This document shows, in pieces, positions 8,205-17,762 of a stretch of DNA of 64,000 nucleotides (position 1 is the stretch's first letter; every line of letters starts with the position of its first letter). The translations under genes were made by a program, and so were the position numbers. The notes under the pieces are model-generated. The model did no database searches. It saw only the letters and a program-made list of their open reading frames with translations, and was not told where the DNA came from. The stretch comes from Gammaproteobacteria bacterium (GTDB taxonomy: Bacteria; Pseudomonadota; Gammaproteobacteria; Pseudomonadales; Azotimanducaceae): assembly GCA_016874135.1 (NCBI GenBank), contig VGVE01000004.1, forward strand, positions 16,862 to 80,861. The letters are read 5' to 3'.

Positions 8205-9851
8205 TCAGGTCGCACCCGCCTTTTTCTTCGGCATGATCGAAATCTCCATGGGCTTGAAATGCTCCATGTCCACGTCGATGAGGTACGGCCCGCTTGCGGC
8301 CATCGCGCGGTCAATCGCCAAAGCGAACTCCTCCGGGCTTTTCACCCGCTCACCGGGCACACCGAGGCTCTCTGCCAGCATGGCAAAGTTCATCTTGCCA
8401 ATATCGGTTTCGTTGACACGGCCGAACCGGGTGTCCTGTAGCCAGCGCAACACCCCGTAGCCCTGGTCATTGAAGACGCACACCACCAGTGGCAACTGAT
8501 ATTGAGCTGCCGTAGCCAGCTCCGTGGCGTGGAACATGAAACCGCCGTCACCGTGTACCACCACGGTCTTTTTGCCGGTGGCGACAGCTGCGCCGAGCGC
8601 AATGGGAAAACCCGGCCCAATCGCACCGGACGTGGGATTCATCGACGTTCGGGGTTCATAGATCGGGAAGAGCTGATTGCCCCAGTTGTAGGCGGAAATG
8701 GTCTGATCGCGGACAAATAATCCGTCTCGAGGCAGCGCGCTGCGAAGCTTGTCCATCACCTTCGTCCAATCGTCACCAAGGCGTTTGCGCATCGCCTTGC
8801 GCACCCCTTCGCGTGACGTCCACACCTTGTCATTGAACTGGGAATCGTTGCCGGAGACATCGCTGATACGCCCAAGAATGGCGTCGATGGCGATCTTCGC
8901 ATCCGCGTGTACACCGAGGTGGGCGCGATGGGTGCGGCCGATCATCGCTGGATCGATGTCGATCTGGATGAGTTCGCCCGGCGGCGTCTGTTTGGCGAAC
9001 TGGCCGTCAACGCCCACGGCAAAACGTGTACCGATCGCGAGAGTTACATCGGCATCATCGATCGACTGGTACATACCCGCGCTGTTGTAGTAGTTGCCGA
9101 CACACAGCGGATGATCTTCCGGTAGGCTGCCACGGCCATCGACCGAGGTGAGCACCGGGCAATCCAGTTTCTCGGCGAGCGCCTTCAGCGCCGCACTTGC
9201 ACCGGCTGCAATCACGCCCCCACCTGCAATGATGACCCGACGCGAAGATCGCTTGAGCTTCTCCGCAATCGCATCAAACGCCTGTTCAGTGCTAGGGAAC
9301 TTCACCTGACCGGGTTTCACAAACACCGGCCGTGTGGTCTGTGCGTATTGCACATCAATTGGAATTTCCAGCGCACCGGGCTGGGGTCGCCCAGTAAAAA
9401 TGTCGTCTACCACCGCATTGAATGCGTCCGCCAGCTTGTCAACGTGGCGTGGGCTTTCGGCCCGGCGGCACACGGTGCGGAGCATCGGTAGCTGGTTTTC
9501 GGCTTCATGCACATACCCGAGCGCCTTGCCGTAGAACGCGGTCTCGGCCTGCCCGGTAATCACCATCACGCGTGAAGAGCCGTATTGCGCTTCATAGAGC
9601 CCGGTCATCGTATTGGTGGTACCTGGCCCCGTCGACGCAATCATCACGCCGAGTTTTCCTGTGGCGCGGGAGTATCCGTCCGCTGCGTGGGTGCCGCCCT
9701 GCTCATGGCGAACGTCGATGATCTTGGTCTTCCCGAGCCGGTTGATGGCGTCGAAGATCGGCATGTTGTGAATGCTGACGATGCCGAATACATGTTCGAC
9801 ACCCAGTGTTGCCAAGCCATCGGCGATCAGATCGCCTCCGGTATAACTCAC
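8205..9851 (-). CDS. Thiamine diphosphate-dependent enzyme (acetolactate synthase-like)
   Basis: A 548-residue three-domain ThDP enzyme. The N-terminal pyrimidine-binding domain contains RHEQGGTHAADGYSRATG, with the activating Glu in HEQ. The central Rossmann-like domain includes VIIAGGGV. The C-terminal diphosphate-binding domain has VVVHGDGGFMFHATEL followed by FNDQGYG, the GDG...N metal and ThDP motif. The sequence fits the acetolactate synthase, benzoylformate decarboxylase and oxalyl-CoA decarboxylase superfamily; the reaction cannot be assigned. Translation starts at a GTG (9849-9851) preceded by AAGGAG. It begins 13 bp after the amidohydrolase gene ends, so the two are co-transcribed and probably act on related 2-oxo or carboxylated substrates. 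Confidence 0.88.
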   Translation of the reverse strand: MSYTGGDLIADGLATLGVEHVFGIVSIHNMPIFDAINRLGKTKIIDVRHEQGGTHAADGYSRATGKLGVMIASTGPGTTNTMTGLYEAQYGSSRVMVITGQAETAFYGKALGYVHEAENQLPMLRTVCRRAESPRHVDKLADAFNAVVDDIFTGRPQPGALEIPIDVQYAQTTRPVFVKPGQVKFPSTEQAFDAIAEKLKRSSRRVIIAGGGVIAAGASAALKALAEKLDCPVLTSVDGRGSLPEDHPLCVGNYYNSAGMYQSIDDADVTLAIGTRFAVGVDGQFAKQTPPGELIQIDIDPAMIGRTHRAHLGVHADAKIAIDAILGRISDVSGNDSQFNDKVWTSREGVRKAMRKRLGDDWTKVMDKLRSALPRDGLFVRDQTISAYNWGNQLFPIYEPRTSMNPTSGAIGPGFPIALGAAVATGKKTVVVHGDGGFMFHATELATAAQYQLPLVVCVFNDQGYGVLRWLQDTRFGRVNETDIGKMNFAMLAESLGVPGERVKSPEEFALAIDRAMAASGPYLIDVDMEHFKPMEISIMPKKKAGAT

Positions 9852-9864
9852 GCTGAACGCTCCT

Positions 9865-10989
9865 TCAGGCTGCCTTTGGCAATGACGATAGATTGATGTG
9901 ATAAAGCTCCGCGACGTTGGTACACAGGATGGCGCGGGTTTGTTCAGTCGTCAGGTGTTTCGTCTGTTGACCCAGCATTTCCTGGGACCATGGCCAGGTG
10001 GAGTCACTGTGCGGGAAATCATTGGCCCACATGAGACGCTTCCAGTTCATGTCATTGGCCTGTTTGAACGCCACCCAGTCATCCTGGAACGTCGTGTAGA
10101 TGTGTTCGCGGAAATACTCGGACGGCAGCTTCGAGAGTTTCACACCTTTGCCGAGCCAGTTGATGTGGCGCTTGAAGGCGTGGTCCATGCGATAGAGGTA
10201 ATGCGGCACCCAGCCCGCATCGGCTTCGACACAACACACCTTGAGTGCGGGATAACGCTCGAACACGCCGCCGAAGATCAGCGTGCCCATGATGTCCTGG
10301 TTGCCGCGGATGATGCTGAGGAAACTGTTGAGACGCGGACCCCGTACCGTGCCGCCCCCACGTGAAGTCAGAATATGGAACGACACCGGCAGGTCGAGCG
10401 CGATCGCCTCTTCCCACACCGGGTTCCAGATTTCGGAATCGAAGTCTTCGGTACCGGGATTACCGGACATCATCACCCCACGCAAGCCCAGGCGTTTGAT
10501 GTCCTTGAGGTCTGCAATGGTTGAAGCAGGGTCGGTGGCCGCCGTCTGACCACACCCGAGCAGACGATCCGGCGAGTGCGAGCAGTACTCGGCGATCCAT
10601 CGGTTATAGGCGGCAAAACATGCATCCTTGTAGGCGAAGTCCTTGTGGTTGCAGAGCAACATGCCCACCGACGGATAAATCACTTCAGCGGCCACACCAT
10701 CCCGGTCCTGCTCACCGAGTCGCGCAGTGGGATCCCACCCGCCGCGGTGCAGCGAGTCGAAAGACTCGCCACTTTCGTTGATTTCTTCCGGCTTCTTGCC
10801 CGCGGCCGCAATCAGGCTCATCGAAATGGGGCGGTCCATGCCATCGATGACAAACAGGGCGCCATTCTCTTCCGAGTGCACCATGCGCGGCGCTTTGTCC
10901 TTCCACTTGGCGTCGATGTGGTTGATGTAGGTGTCGGGATGTTCAGTGATGTGTGAGTCTGCCGAGATGACCGGAAATCCGAAGCCCAT
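9865..10989 (-). CDS. Amidohydrolase-family TIM-barrel protein (ACMSD-like)
   Basis: A protein of about 374 residues in the amidohydrolase-2 group, which includes aminocarboxymuconate-semialdehyde decarboxylase and related non-hydrolytic decarboxylases. The first strand has ISADSHITEHPD, where DSH replaces the usual HxH. Later come SFHILTSRGGG and, near the C-terminus, MWANDFPHSDSTWP, whose Asp is the typical metal ligand. The start was chosen at the ATG at 10987-10989, because GGGGGAG lies just upstream; an in-frame codon at 11016 has no such signal. It is upstream of the ThDP enzyme in the same transcription unit. A decarboxylase or C-C hydrolase role is likely, but the substrate is unknown. 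Confidence 0.85.
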   Translation of the reverse strand: MGFGFPVISADSHITEHPDTYINHIDAKWKDKAPRMVHSEENGALFVIDGMDRPISMSLIAAAGKKPEEINESGESFDSLHRGGWDPTARLGEQDRDGVAAEVIYPSVGMLLCNHKDFAYKDACFAAYNRWIAEYCSHSPDRLLGCGQTAATDPASTIADLKDIKRLGLRGVMMSGNPGTEDFDSEIWNPVWEEAIALDLPVSFHILTSRGGGTVRGPRLNSFLSIIRGNQDIMGTLIFGGVFERYPALKVCCVEADAGWVPHYLYRMDHAFKRHINWLGKGVKLSKLPSEYFREHIYTTFQDDWVAFKQANDMNWKRLMWANDFPHSDSTWPWSQEMLGQQTKHLTTEQTRAILCTNVAELYHINLSSLPKAA

Positions 10990-11156
10990 GTGATTCTCCC
11001 CCAACGAGCCCCCCAACTATCAGGAGCCACCGGGCCAGCGTCAAGGCAGGTTTGCTCGACGCCAGCTCAGCCGCGACGAAGCAGCACGATCCGGTTCGTT
11101 GATTGGTCATGCAGACTTTAGTCACCAGACACGCAAACAGTCCCCGCGTCCGGTAC

Positions 11157-11185
11157 TGGCTTTATCGGCTCCACCTAAATATAAT
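11157..11185 (+). promoter_or_regulatory. Candidate sigma-70 promoter for the TonB receptor
   Basis: A perfect TATAAT at 11180-11185 lies 34 bp before the receptor start codon. A weak -35 (TGGCTT, 11157-11162) is 17 bp upstream. Only the -10 is convincing. Confidence 0.45.
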
Positions 11186-11218
11186 TACTGCCCGTAAATT
11201 TGCCACATGGAGAACAGG

Positions 11219-13678
11219 ATGCGAATCCTATTGAGCGCACTGTGTGCGCTAACCGTAATGGGCATGCCCATCAATTCAGTCGCCGAAGAGGCCGCTGCTG
11301 CACCGAAGGACCAGGTTGTTGAAGAAATCCTCGTGGTTGCACGATTCGAAGAAGAGTCCCTTCAGGACACCACCGTCGCCGTGACCGCGCTCGACCAGGA
11401 AACGCTCGATAACTTCCGGATCGACGAAGCGGCTGACCTGATCAGTCGAATTCCCGCGCTCAACGTCTCCACCGGCGGATCGGGCGCAGGTGCACAGATC
11501 ACTCTGCGAGGTATTGGCTCCTCATTCATTTCGAACGCATTCGATTCCGCCATCGCGCTAAACTACGACGGTGTCTCGGTTAGCACGCAGCGCCTGCTGC
11601 AGGCCGCGTTCTTTGACGTGGAGCAGGTTGCCGTTCTGAAAGGACCGCAGTCCTTGTACTTCGGCAAGGCAGCCTCGGCAGGTGTGATGACGCTGCGCTC
11701 CGCCAACCCCACGGACGAATGGGAATCGAGCGCCAAGTTCTCGTACGAGACCGAAGAGGTCGGAGTCACACTCGGTGGACATGTGTCGGGACCGATCAGT
11801 GAAACCCTGGGATTCAGACTTGCCGCCGAGCACCAGGATATCGACGAATACGTGAAGATTGCCGAAGGTAACCCGACTACACGGAGGGACCGGGGTCTGG
11901 ACAACCTCATCGCGCGCGCAACGCTGCAGTGGGAGCCCGACGATCGCCTCAGCGCTACGCTAAAAGTTGATTACAACAAGCAGCGTTCAGACACTCTGAA
12001 CGGCCGTCTCGACATCTTCTGTGGACGCAACGGCCCAGATCCGTCGGTGCTGCTGGGCGGCGCTTTGACCGGTGGCGGTATTCCCGGCATTGACCTCTTT
12101 TTGCCGACCCATGATTGCGACATCAAGGACGGTAAATTCACCGGACCCGATGCAAACGCCCTGCTTGATCAGTTGCCCGCCGGTTCGCCCGGTGAAGGCC
12201 GCAACTTCCTGCTCGCCTACAACGATACGGAAACGTGGTTCACCCGATTGGCAATGGACTACGCGCTGACTGACAGCCTCGATGTGTCGCTGCTCGTGGG
12301 TTACGTGGATTTGGAAAATGAATACAACGATACCTTCAACTCCACGGGTCGCAATCCGAACGGCTCCGCCGCCGGTTTGCCCGCACCCTTCGAGAACACG
12401 CTCAAACAGCTGTCCATCGAAACCCGATTGGCCAGCAATTTTGAGGGTCCCTTCAACTTCTACATCGGCGCGTTCTGGGAAGACCGCGACATCGGACACC
12501 GCACATCGCAGAACGCATTCAACCCGTCACTGCTCGGCGTCTTCGGTCCCCCGTTTGGCCGGGACGTCGTAACAGGCGCAACGTTCGATTGGCTTGCCGA
12601 CCGTCCGATCGACGCGGAAGCCCTGTCCTTCTTCACCAGTGCTGATCTTGAGCTTGGTGAAAAGTGGTTGCTGACCGGTGGTGTGCGCTGGACCGATGAG
12701 AAGAAGAGCACGTCGACGGCGTTCCCCTTCGTTCACTCCGGTGTGGTCGCGATCTTTGGCACGGTAACAACCGGCTTCCAGAGTCCGGACGTCAAATTCA
12801 AGGACGACAACGTTTCACCCGAGCTTACGTTGCGGTACTTCATCAACGACGACATGTCTGTGTATGCCGCCTACAAAACCGGATTCAAGTCGGGCGGTGT
12901 CGACAACAACACGCTCCCCACCGGCAGCGTCGTGGGCCTGATCTCTCCGAACCCGGCCGTACGAGAAGCGGCCGAAGCCCTGCTCAGGTTCGAGTCTGAA
13001 GAGAGTGAGGGCTTCGAAGTAGGTCTCAGGTCCCAGTGGCTTGATCGTGCACTGACCATCAACGCCACTGCGTTCCGCTATGTCTACGAGAACCAGCAGG
13101 TTCAGCAGTTCGATCCAGCCGTGTTTGCATTCCGGACATTCAACGCCGGTGAAGTTACGACCGCCGGACTAGAAGTCGACTTCTTCTGGGCAACCCAGGT
13201 GCAAGGCCTGAGTTTCTCCGGATCGTGGGCATATCTGGATTCCGAAATCACTGGCGCCCTGGCAAGCCCGGGAGGCAGTCTGAAGGGACGTGATGCCGGT
13301 TTCTCGCCGGAGTTTTCCGGCAACCTGGCGATCAACTGGGACTTCAACCTTGGCGACTCGCTGATGCTGCGCATCAGCCCGAACTTCGCCTACAAGGGAG
13401 AGTACTTCGTCGGTGGCGCTTCACCGCGTGAGTTCGACCCGGTTACCAATCCGCTCGGCGACCTTGTCCAGGACGCCTACACGACAATCGACCTGAACGT
13501 CTCGCTGTTCGCGCCCGATGAGGCCTGGCGAATCTCCCTGATTGCGCGAAACCTGACGGACGAGCAGTACTTTACCTTTGCAGGTCCTGCCCCCTTCAGA
13601 CCGGCAACGGGTGATGATCAACTGGTCGGCTTTGGCCGCGGCCAGCAGATCTTCCTGGAAGCCGCTCTCCGCTTCTGA
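11219..13678 (+). CDS. TonB-dependent outer-membrane receptor
   Basis: A receptor of about 819 residues that imports a ligand across the outer membrane using TonB energy. A signal peptide (MRILLSALCALTVMGMPINSVA) is followed by a TonB-box-like segment (VEEILVVA). The plug domain follows, with LISRIPALNVSTGGSGAG and ITLRGIGSS, and then a long beta-barrel rich in alternating aromatic strands that ends in LEAALRF with the typical terminal Phe. The ATG at 11219-11221 was preferred to the one at 11207 because GGAG (11209-11212) is correctly spaced for it. The long extracellular loops and the lack of siderophore genes nearby suggest a carbohydrate or lipid-like substrate, as in many marine IroN- or CirA-like receptors, but that is an inference. 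A strong hairpin follows the gene. Confidence 0.92.
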   Translation: MRILLSALCALTVMGMPINSVAEEAAAAPKDQVVEEILVVARFEEESLQDTTVAVTALDQETLDNFRIDEAADLISRIPALNVSTGGSGAGAQITLRGIGSSFISNAFDSAIALNYDGVSVSTQRLLQAAFFDVEQVAVLKGPQSLYFGKAASAGVMTLRSANPTDEWESSAKFSYETEEVGVTLGGHVSGPISETLGFRLAAEHQDIDEYVKIAEGNPTTRRDRGLDNLIARATLQWEPDDRLSATLKVDYNKQRSDTLNGRLDIFCGRNGPDPSVLLGGALTGGGIPGIDLFLPTHDCDIKDGKFTGPDANALLDQLPAGSPGEGRNFLLAYNDTETWFTRLAMDYALTDSLDVSLLVGYVDLENEYNDTFNSTGRNPNGSAAGLPAPFENTLKQLSIETRLASNFEGPFNFYIGAFWEDRDIGHRTSQNAFNPSLLGVFGPPFGRDVVTGATFDWLADRPIDAEALSFFTSADLELGEKWLLTGGVRWTDEKKSTSTAFPFVHSGVVAIFGTVTTGFQSPDVKFKDDNVSPELTLRYFINDDMSVYAAYKTGFKSGGVDNNTLPTGSVVGLISPNPAVREAAEALLRFESEESEGFEVGLRSQWLDRALTINATAFRYVYENQQVQQFDPAVFAFRTFNAGEVTTAGLEVDFFWATQVQGLSFSGSWAYLDSEITGALASPGGSLKGRDAGFSPEFSGNLAINWDFNLGDSLMLRISPNFAYKGEYFVGGASPREFDPVTNPLGDLVQDAYTTIDLNVSLFAPDEAWRISLIARNLTDEQYFTFAGPAPFRPATGDDQLVGFGRGQQIFLEAALRF

Positions 13679-13702
13679 TTGCACTTCCAAGTGCTCTTGC
13701 GA

Positions 13703-13731
13703 CAACACCCCGGGCTCAACCCGGGGTGTTG
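13703..13731. terminator. 12-bp perfect hairpin after the TonB receptor
   Basis: CAACACCCCGGG (13703-13714) pairs with CCCGGGGTGTTG (13720-13731) across a five-base loop. There is no T-run, so intrinsic termination is likely but not certain. Confidence 0.65.
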
Positions 13732-13826
13732 ATCGCTCAAGCCATTCCTCCTCAGTCGGCACTTCTGGACGCAGCTGCGAATCCTTTGCAGCATGTGTAA
13801 AACAACTCCACATGAGGATTCACACC

Positions 13827-14297
13827 ATGGCTATCACCGAAGGCAAAGCCGCTCCCGCATTCACCCTCCCCGACCAGGACGGGAACACCGTCAGTCTCAA
13901 AGACCTGAAGGGCAAGAAGGTCATCCTGTACTTCTACCCGAAAGACGATACGCCCGGCTGTACAAAGGAAGCCTGCGGCTTTCGTGATTCCTGGTCGGAG
14001 ATCGAAGCCGCAGGATGCACGGTACTCGGTGTTTCTCCTGACAAACCCGAACGCCATCTGAAGTTCAGGGCCAAGTACGATCTGCCCTTCACCCTGCTCT
14101 CTGATCCTGAACACACGATGCTTGAGAAGTACGGCGCCTGGGGCGAAAAGCTGATGTACGGCAAGCCGGTCACCGGCGTGATTAGATCAACGGCGCTCAT
14201 TGGTGAAGACGGCAAGGTGCTCAAACACTGGGCCAAGGTCGCCAAGGCGGAGGCGCATCCAGCACAGGTTCTCGAGCACCTCAAGAACATGGATTGA
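13827..14297 (+). CDS. bcp: Peroxiredoxin, PrxQ/BCP type
   Basis: A 156-residue thiol peroxidase that reduces hydroperoxides at the expense of thioredoxin. The PrxQ hallmark is clear: YPKDDTPGCTKEACGF, with the peroxidatic Cys at residue 45 and the resolving Cys five residues later at residue 50. AFTLPDQDG near the N-terminus and GVSPDKPERH after the active site are also typical, and the length is that of the family. The start was taken at MAITEG because a GAGG motif lies just upstream; an ATG 15 bp earlier lacks a binding site. It sits between terminator-like sequence and a luciferase-like oxidoreductase and is probably transcribed independently. Confidence 0.95.
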   Translation: MAITEGKAAPAFTLPDQDGNTVSLKDLKGKKVILYFYPKDDTPGCTKEACGFRDSWSEIEAAGCTVLGVSPDKPERHLKFRAKYDLPFTLLSDPEHTMLEKYGAWGEKLMYGKPVTGVIRSTALIGEDGKVLKHWAKVAKAEAHPAQVLEHLKNMD

Positions 14298-14372
14298 ACG
14301 GGTCTTACGGGACGGTGGCCGACGCAGGAGGCCCTGTGCCAAACTCCCCTCGCACGGCACAGGGGAGAGCAC

Positions 14373-15608
14373 ATGAAATTCGGCGTCTTTTACGAACACC
14401 AGTTACCACGCGATTGGGACCAGTTCAGCGAACACCGTCTGATCAAGAACTCACTCGATCAGATCGCCCTCGCTGACCAGCTCGGTTTTGACTACGCCTG
14501 GGAAGTGGAACATCACTTCCTCGAAGAGTATTCCCACTCCGCAGCGCCGGAGGTGTTTCTCGCTGCTGCCAGTCAGCGGACGAAAAACATCCGTTTGGGT
14601 CACGGCATCATCCAGCTGACCACCAACCATCCGGCACGTGTTGCGGAAAAAGTCGCGACCCTCGATCTCGTCTCCGACGGGCGTGTCGAACTTGGCTTGG
14701 GTGAAGGGTCATCCGTCACTGAGCTGCATCCGTTCAACCTGCGCTTTCGCGACAAGCGCGAGATCTGGGAAGACGCGGTGCGCTGCACGCTGCCCATGTT
14801 CTACAACCACGGCTGGGAATATGAAGGTAAATACTTCCACTTTCCCAAGCGTGCAGTGATTCCAAAGCCGCTGCAGAAACCGCACCCGCCACTGTGGGTC
14901 GCCTGTTCCCAGCTCGACACCATCAAGTACACCGCACACCGCGGCATGGGCGCGCTGTGTTTCAAGTTCGTCGATCTCAATTCTGCGCGCGCCTGGGTGA
15001 ACGCCTACTACAACACCTACCTCAATCACCTCGAAAAACTCACGGACTACCAGACCAACCCGAACATCGCTGTGGTGGGTGGTTTCATGTGTGCAAAGAC
15101 CGATGAAGAGGCGTGGCAGAAAGCCGATGGCTGGACGTTCTTCCAGTTCGCGCTTTCCCTGTACAACAAGGAAGGCCCCTTCGAGCCCGGTGAGATGAAC
15201 ATCTGGAAACGCTATGAAGAATGGCGGCAGACCCCTGCGGGGCAGAGACGTTCAGGCTCTGAGCTCATAGGTTCGCCAGAAACGATCCGTCAGCGCCTGC
15301 GCGAGCTGCGAGATGCCAACGTCGACCAGGTGATCCTGCTCAACCAGGCGGGGAAGAACACGCACGAAGACATTTGCGAGAGCCTCGAACTCTTTGCCAA
15401 GGAAGTCATGCCTGAGTTCCACGATGAGGAGTCGCACCATCAGGCGTGGAAGAAGAAGGTGCTCAACCGCGAAATCGTGCTCGAAGACATTGACACCGAG
15501 CCGTTCAATTTCGCGCGCGGGCGTGAGCCGTCCAAGAGAGCGACTGGCGAAGAGCGCGACATGATCGCTGGTGTAACCGGTCGTCGCGCATCGGAAAAAG
15601 TCTCCTGA
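14373..15608 (+). CDS. LLM-class flavin-dependent oxidoreductase
   Basis: A 411-residue luciferase-like monooxygenase using reduced flavin and oxygen. The N-terminus (MKFGVFYEHQLPRDWD) begins the TIM barrel. GFDYAWEVEHHFLEEYSHS, RLGHGIIQLTTNHPARVAEKVATLDLVSDGR and GSPETIRQRLREL are all characteristic of the family's flavin and substrate pocket. GGGGAG precedes the ATG at the right distance. The C-terminal 60 residues are charged and extend past the barrel. Genes of this type in similar bacteria often oxidise alkanes, terpenoids or other hydrophobic compounds, but nothing in this sequence fixes the substrate. A serine hydrolase follows 47 bp downstream on the same strand. Confidence 0.9.
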   Translation: MKFGVFYEHQLPRDWDQFSEHRLIKNSLDQIALADQLGFDYAWEVEHHFLEEYSHSAAPEVFLAAASQRTKNIRLGHGIIQLTTNHPARVAEKVATLDLVSDGRVELGLGEGSSVTELHPFNLRFRDKREIWEDAVRCTLPMFYNHGWEYEGKYFHFPKRAVIPKPLQKPHPPLWVACSQLDTIKYTAHRGMGALCFKFVDLNSARAWVNAYYNTYLNHLEKLTDYQTNPNIAVVGGFMCAKTDEEAWQKADGWTFFQFALSLYNKEGPFEPGEMNIWKRYEEWRQTPAGQRRSGSELIGSPETIRQRLRELRDANVDQVILLNQAGKNTHEDICESLELFAKEVMPEFHDEESHHQAWKKKVLNREIVLEDIDTEPFNFARGREPSKRATGEERDMIAGVTGRRASEKVS

Positions 15609-15655
15609 ATTCCGTTTCGATAAATCGACAAACAGAGAACCCGTTGGAGTCATTC

Positions 15656-17026
15656 ATGAAATCGTTTCGTGTTCCGCTGACCTTTGTAGCCCTGCTGCTG
15701 GCGCTGCTGGCTTCAGCCACCCAGGCCCGGGATCTGCTGGAAGTGAAACCTGCCGCGGAAGGGTTTTCCGCGGAACGCCTCGCACGTATCGACGGCTACA
15801 TGGAACAGGCCGTGAAAGACGGTGTGATGGTCGGTGGCCAGGGGCTCATCGCCCGTAACGGCAACATCGTCTATAACGAAGCCTGGGGTGATCGCGACGG
15901 CGAGAAGAACCTGCCGATGGAAGAGGACACCATCCATCGCATCTACTCGATGTCGAAGCCGATTACCGGTGTCGCCCTGATGATTCTCTACGAAGAAGGC
16001 AAGTTCCTGCTGAACGAGCCGGTGGCGAAGTACCTGCCGGAACTCGCCAATCTGCAGGTCGCACTGTCGACCGCAGACGGTGGTGTCACCGCCGTCAGCG
16101 ATGGCACGCAGAGCAGTTCATCCGGCGAAGGTGATACAGCAGCCGTAGGTAAGACTCGCGCGCCTGCTCGTCAGCCGACTATCCGTGATCTGATGACCCA
16201 CACAGCTGGGTTTACCTACGGCGTGTTCGGCGACACCGAAGTCGACAAGCTCTACCGTGAGTCGCGCATTCTCCAGCATCCGGATCTCACCGACTTCGTC
16301 ACCAAACTCGGCAAAATCCCGCTGCAGTACGAACCAGGCACCCGCTGGCACTACTCAGTTTCCGTCGATGTACAAGGCGCGCTGGTAGAACGGCTCGCAG
16401 GCATGTCATTCGGCAAGTTCCTGGAGACCCGCCTCTTCAAACCGCTGGGCATGGAGGACACTTCGTTCGTCGTACCCAAGCGCAAGCTGAAGCGCCTGGC
16501 GCAGCTCTATACCCAGGAAGGCACGCCAGGTGAGATGGGCACCGCATTCCGCACCCGGGTCAACTCCTCCAAACTCGTTCCGGCTCCTGCGGGTGTGAGC
16601 GCCGGTTACATGGAAGGCGCTACCTTCGAAGGTGGCGGCGGTGGCCTCGTGTCCACCACTTCGGACTATCTCAAGTTCTGCCAGATGATGCTGAACGGTG
16701 GCGAGCTCAACGGCACCCGTATTCTGTCACCCAACACAGTCGCGCTCATGAGTCGCGATCATCTGGGTGAGATCCAGATGGGCTTCGCACGCGCCGGTGT
16801 CGGCTTCGGTCTCGACTTCGCCGTGGTGGAAGATGCAGGCCTTGCCGGTGAGTCCGGGTCTGACGGCGAATACAACTGGGGCGGCGCTGCCGGCACCCGT
16901 TTCTGGATCGACCCGAAAGAGAATGTCATCGGCATCTTCATGGTGCAGAGCATTCCGCATCGCACGACGCTGGCATCGCACTTCAAGACTTTGGTGTATC
17001 AGGCGATGGAGACTTCGCGGGACTGA
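15656..17026 (+). CDS. Exported serine hydrolase, beta-lactamase/penicillin-binding fold
   Basis: A 456-residue member of the class C beta-lactamase, esterase and carboxypeptidase family. It has a signal peptide (FRVPLTFVALLLALLASATQARD). The SxxK nucleophile motif is RIYSMSKPITG, and THTAGFTYG follows. The Tyr motif lies in RWHYSVSVDVQG, and a GGAAGTRFWIDP segment replaces KTG near the end. The family is diverse; esterase or D-aminopeptidase activity is as likely as beta-lactam hydrolysis. The start is the ATG at 15656-15658 with GGAG seven bases upstream. The preceding luciferase-like gene may be co-transcribed. A GC-rich hairpin follows the gene. Confidence 0.9.
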   Translation: MKSFRVPLTFVALLLALLASATQARDLLEVKPAAEGFSAERLARIDGYMEQAVKDGVMVGGQGLIARNGNIVYNEAWGDRDGEKNLPMEEDTIHRIYSMSKPITGVALMILYEEGKFLLNEPVAKYLPELANLQVALSTADGGVTAVSDGTQSSSSGEGDTAAVGKTRAPARQPTIRDLMTHTAGFTYGVFGDTEVDKLYRESRILQHPDLTDFVTKLGKIPLQYEPGTRWHYSVSVDVQGALVERLAGMSFGKFLETRLFKPLGMEDTSFVVPKRKLKRLAQLYTQEGTPGEMGTAFRTRVNSSKLVPAPAGVSAGYMEGATFEGGGGGLVSTTSDYLKFCQMMLNGGELNGTRILSPNTVALMSRDHLGEIQMGFARAGVGFGLDFAVVEDAGLAGESGSDGEYNWGGAAGTRFWIDPKENVIGIFMVQSIPHRTTLASHFKTLVYQAMETSRD

Positions 17027-17057
17027 TACTCGCGTCGCGCCCATTGAAGGTCTCAAC

Positions 17058-17079
17058 GAGCCCGGGGTTGCCCGGGCTC
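17058..17079. terminator. Hairpin after the serine hydrolase
   Basis: GAGCCCGGG (17058-17066) pairs perfectly with CCCGGGCTC (17071-17079) around the loop GTTG. It lies between convergent genes, so it may serve both directions. There is no clear T-run. Confidence 0.65.
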
Positions 17080-17108
17080 ACATCCCCCTCAGCATCCCCA
17101 AGACACTG

Positions 17109-17756
17109 TCAGTTCACCAACATCCCGCTTCTGCCTGACCCGCCTCCTCCCTGATAGTTCCATGGCGCCGACTGCATCGCCCGCGCCCGGATGCACGCCT
17201 CCAGCACCTCGATACGCCGGTTCACCTCCTTGCCGCGCGGAGTCACCATCCAGAGCGGCAAGGAACCGACCTGATCCGGTAACACCTGCACGAGAAGCCC
17301 CTGCTGAATATGCCGGGCAACGATAAGCTGCGGCAGCCAGGTGACACCCATCGACTCCAGCGCCAGCTGGCGCGCCAGAGAAGTTTCGTTGGTCACGAGA
17401 CGGATCTCCGGAATCACTTCTCGCAGCGAAGGCGGAGCGTAAAGCTGCCAGTCAAACAGGTCACACAATACAAAGTCGTCCTTCGCCAACGCCGTAGCGT
17501 CCTCAGGTGGCCCGCGCCTCGCGAGATAGGCGGGGCTTGCACAGAGCACCAGATCGAGTGAACCCAGAGTGCGCACCTGTCGCTGGCTCACCGGCTCCGC
17601 GCCATGGATCACGATCAGGTCGACGTCGACTTCATCGATCACGACATCACCCGCAAGCACCTGGGCATCCAGGGTGATGCCGGGATAACGCTGCAGGAAT
17701 TCCGCCAGCAGCTCGATCCCAGCAGGCGTGCTCGCCCGCCATTCGACCATGGCCAA
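17109..17756 (-). CDS. LysR-type regulator, effector domain only (N-terminal HTH missing)
   Basis: A 215-residue frame corresponding to the periplasmic-binding-like effector domain of LysR regulators: ASTPAGIELLAEFLQRYPGI, then DVDLIVIHGAEP, LVLCASPAYLARRGPP, and SMGVTWLPQLIVARHI near the end. About 80-90 residues that would carry the winged HTH are absent. Upstream, only six bases separate it from the stop of the SDR gene, and the SDR reading frame runs straight into it through that TGA. No DNA-binding region can be found there. It is either the product of a deletion that fused a truncated regulator to the SDR locus or a ligand-binding-only protein. The start codon (TTG at 17754-17756) is uncertain. 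Confidence 0.75.
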   Translation of the reverse strand: MAMVEWRASTPAGIELLAEFLQRYPGITLDAQVLAGDVVIDEVDVDLIVIHGAEPVSQRQVRTLGSLDLVLCASPAYLARRGPPEDATALAKDDFVLCDLFDWQLYAPPSLREVIPEIRLVTNETSLARQLALESMGVTWLPQLIVARHIQQGLLVQVLPDQVGSLPLWMVTPRGKEVNRRIEVLEACIRARAMQSAPWNYQGGGGSGRSGMLVN

Positions 17757-17762
17757 CTGATC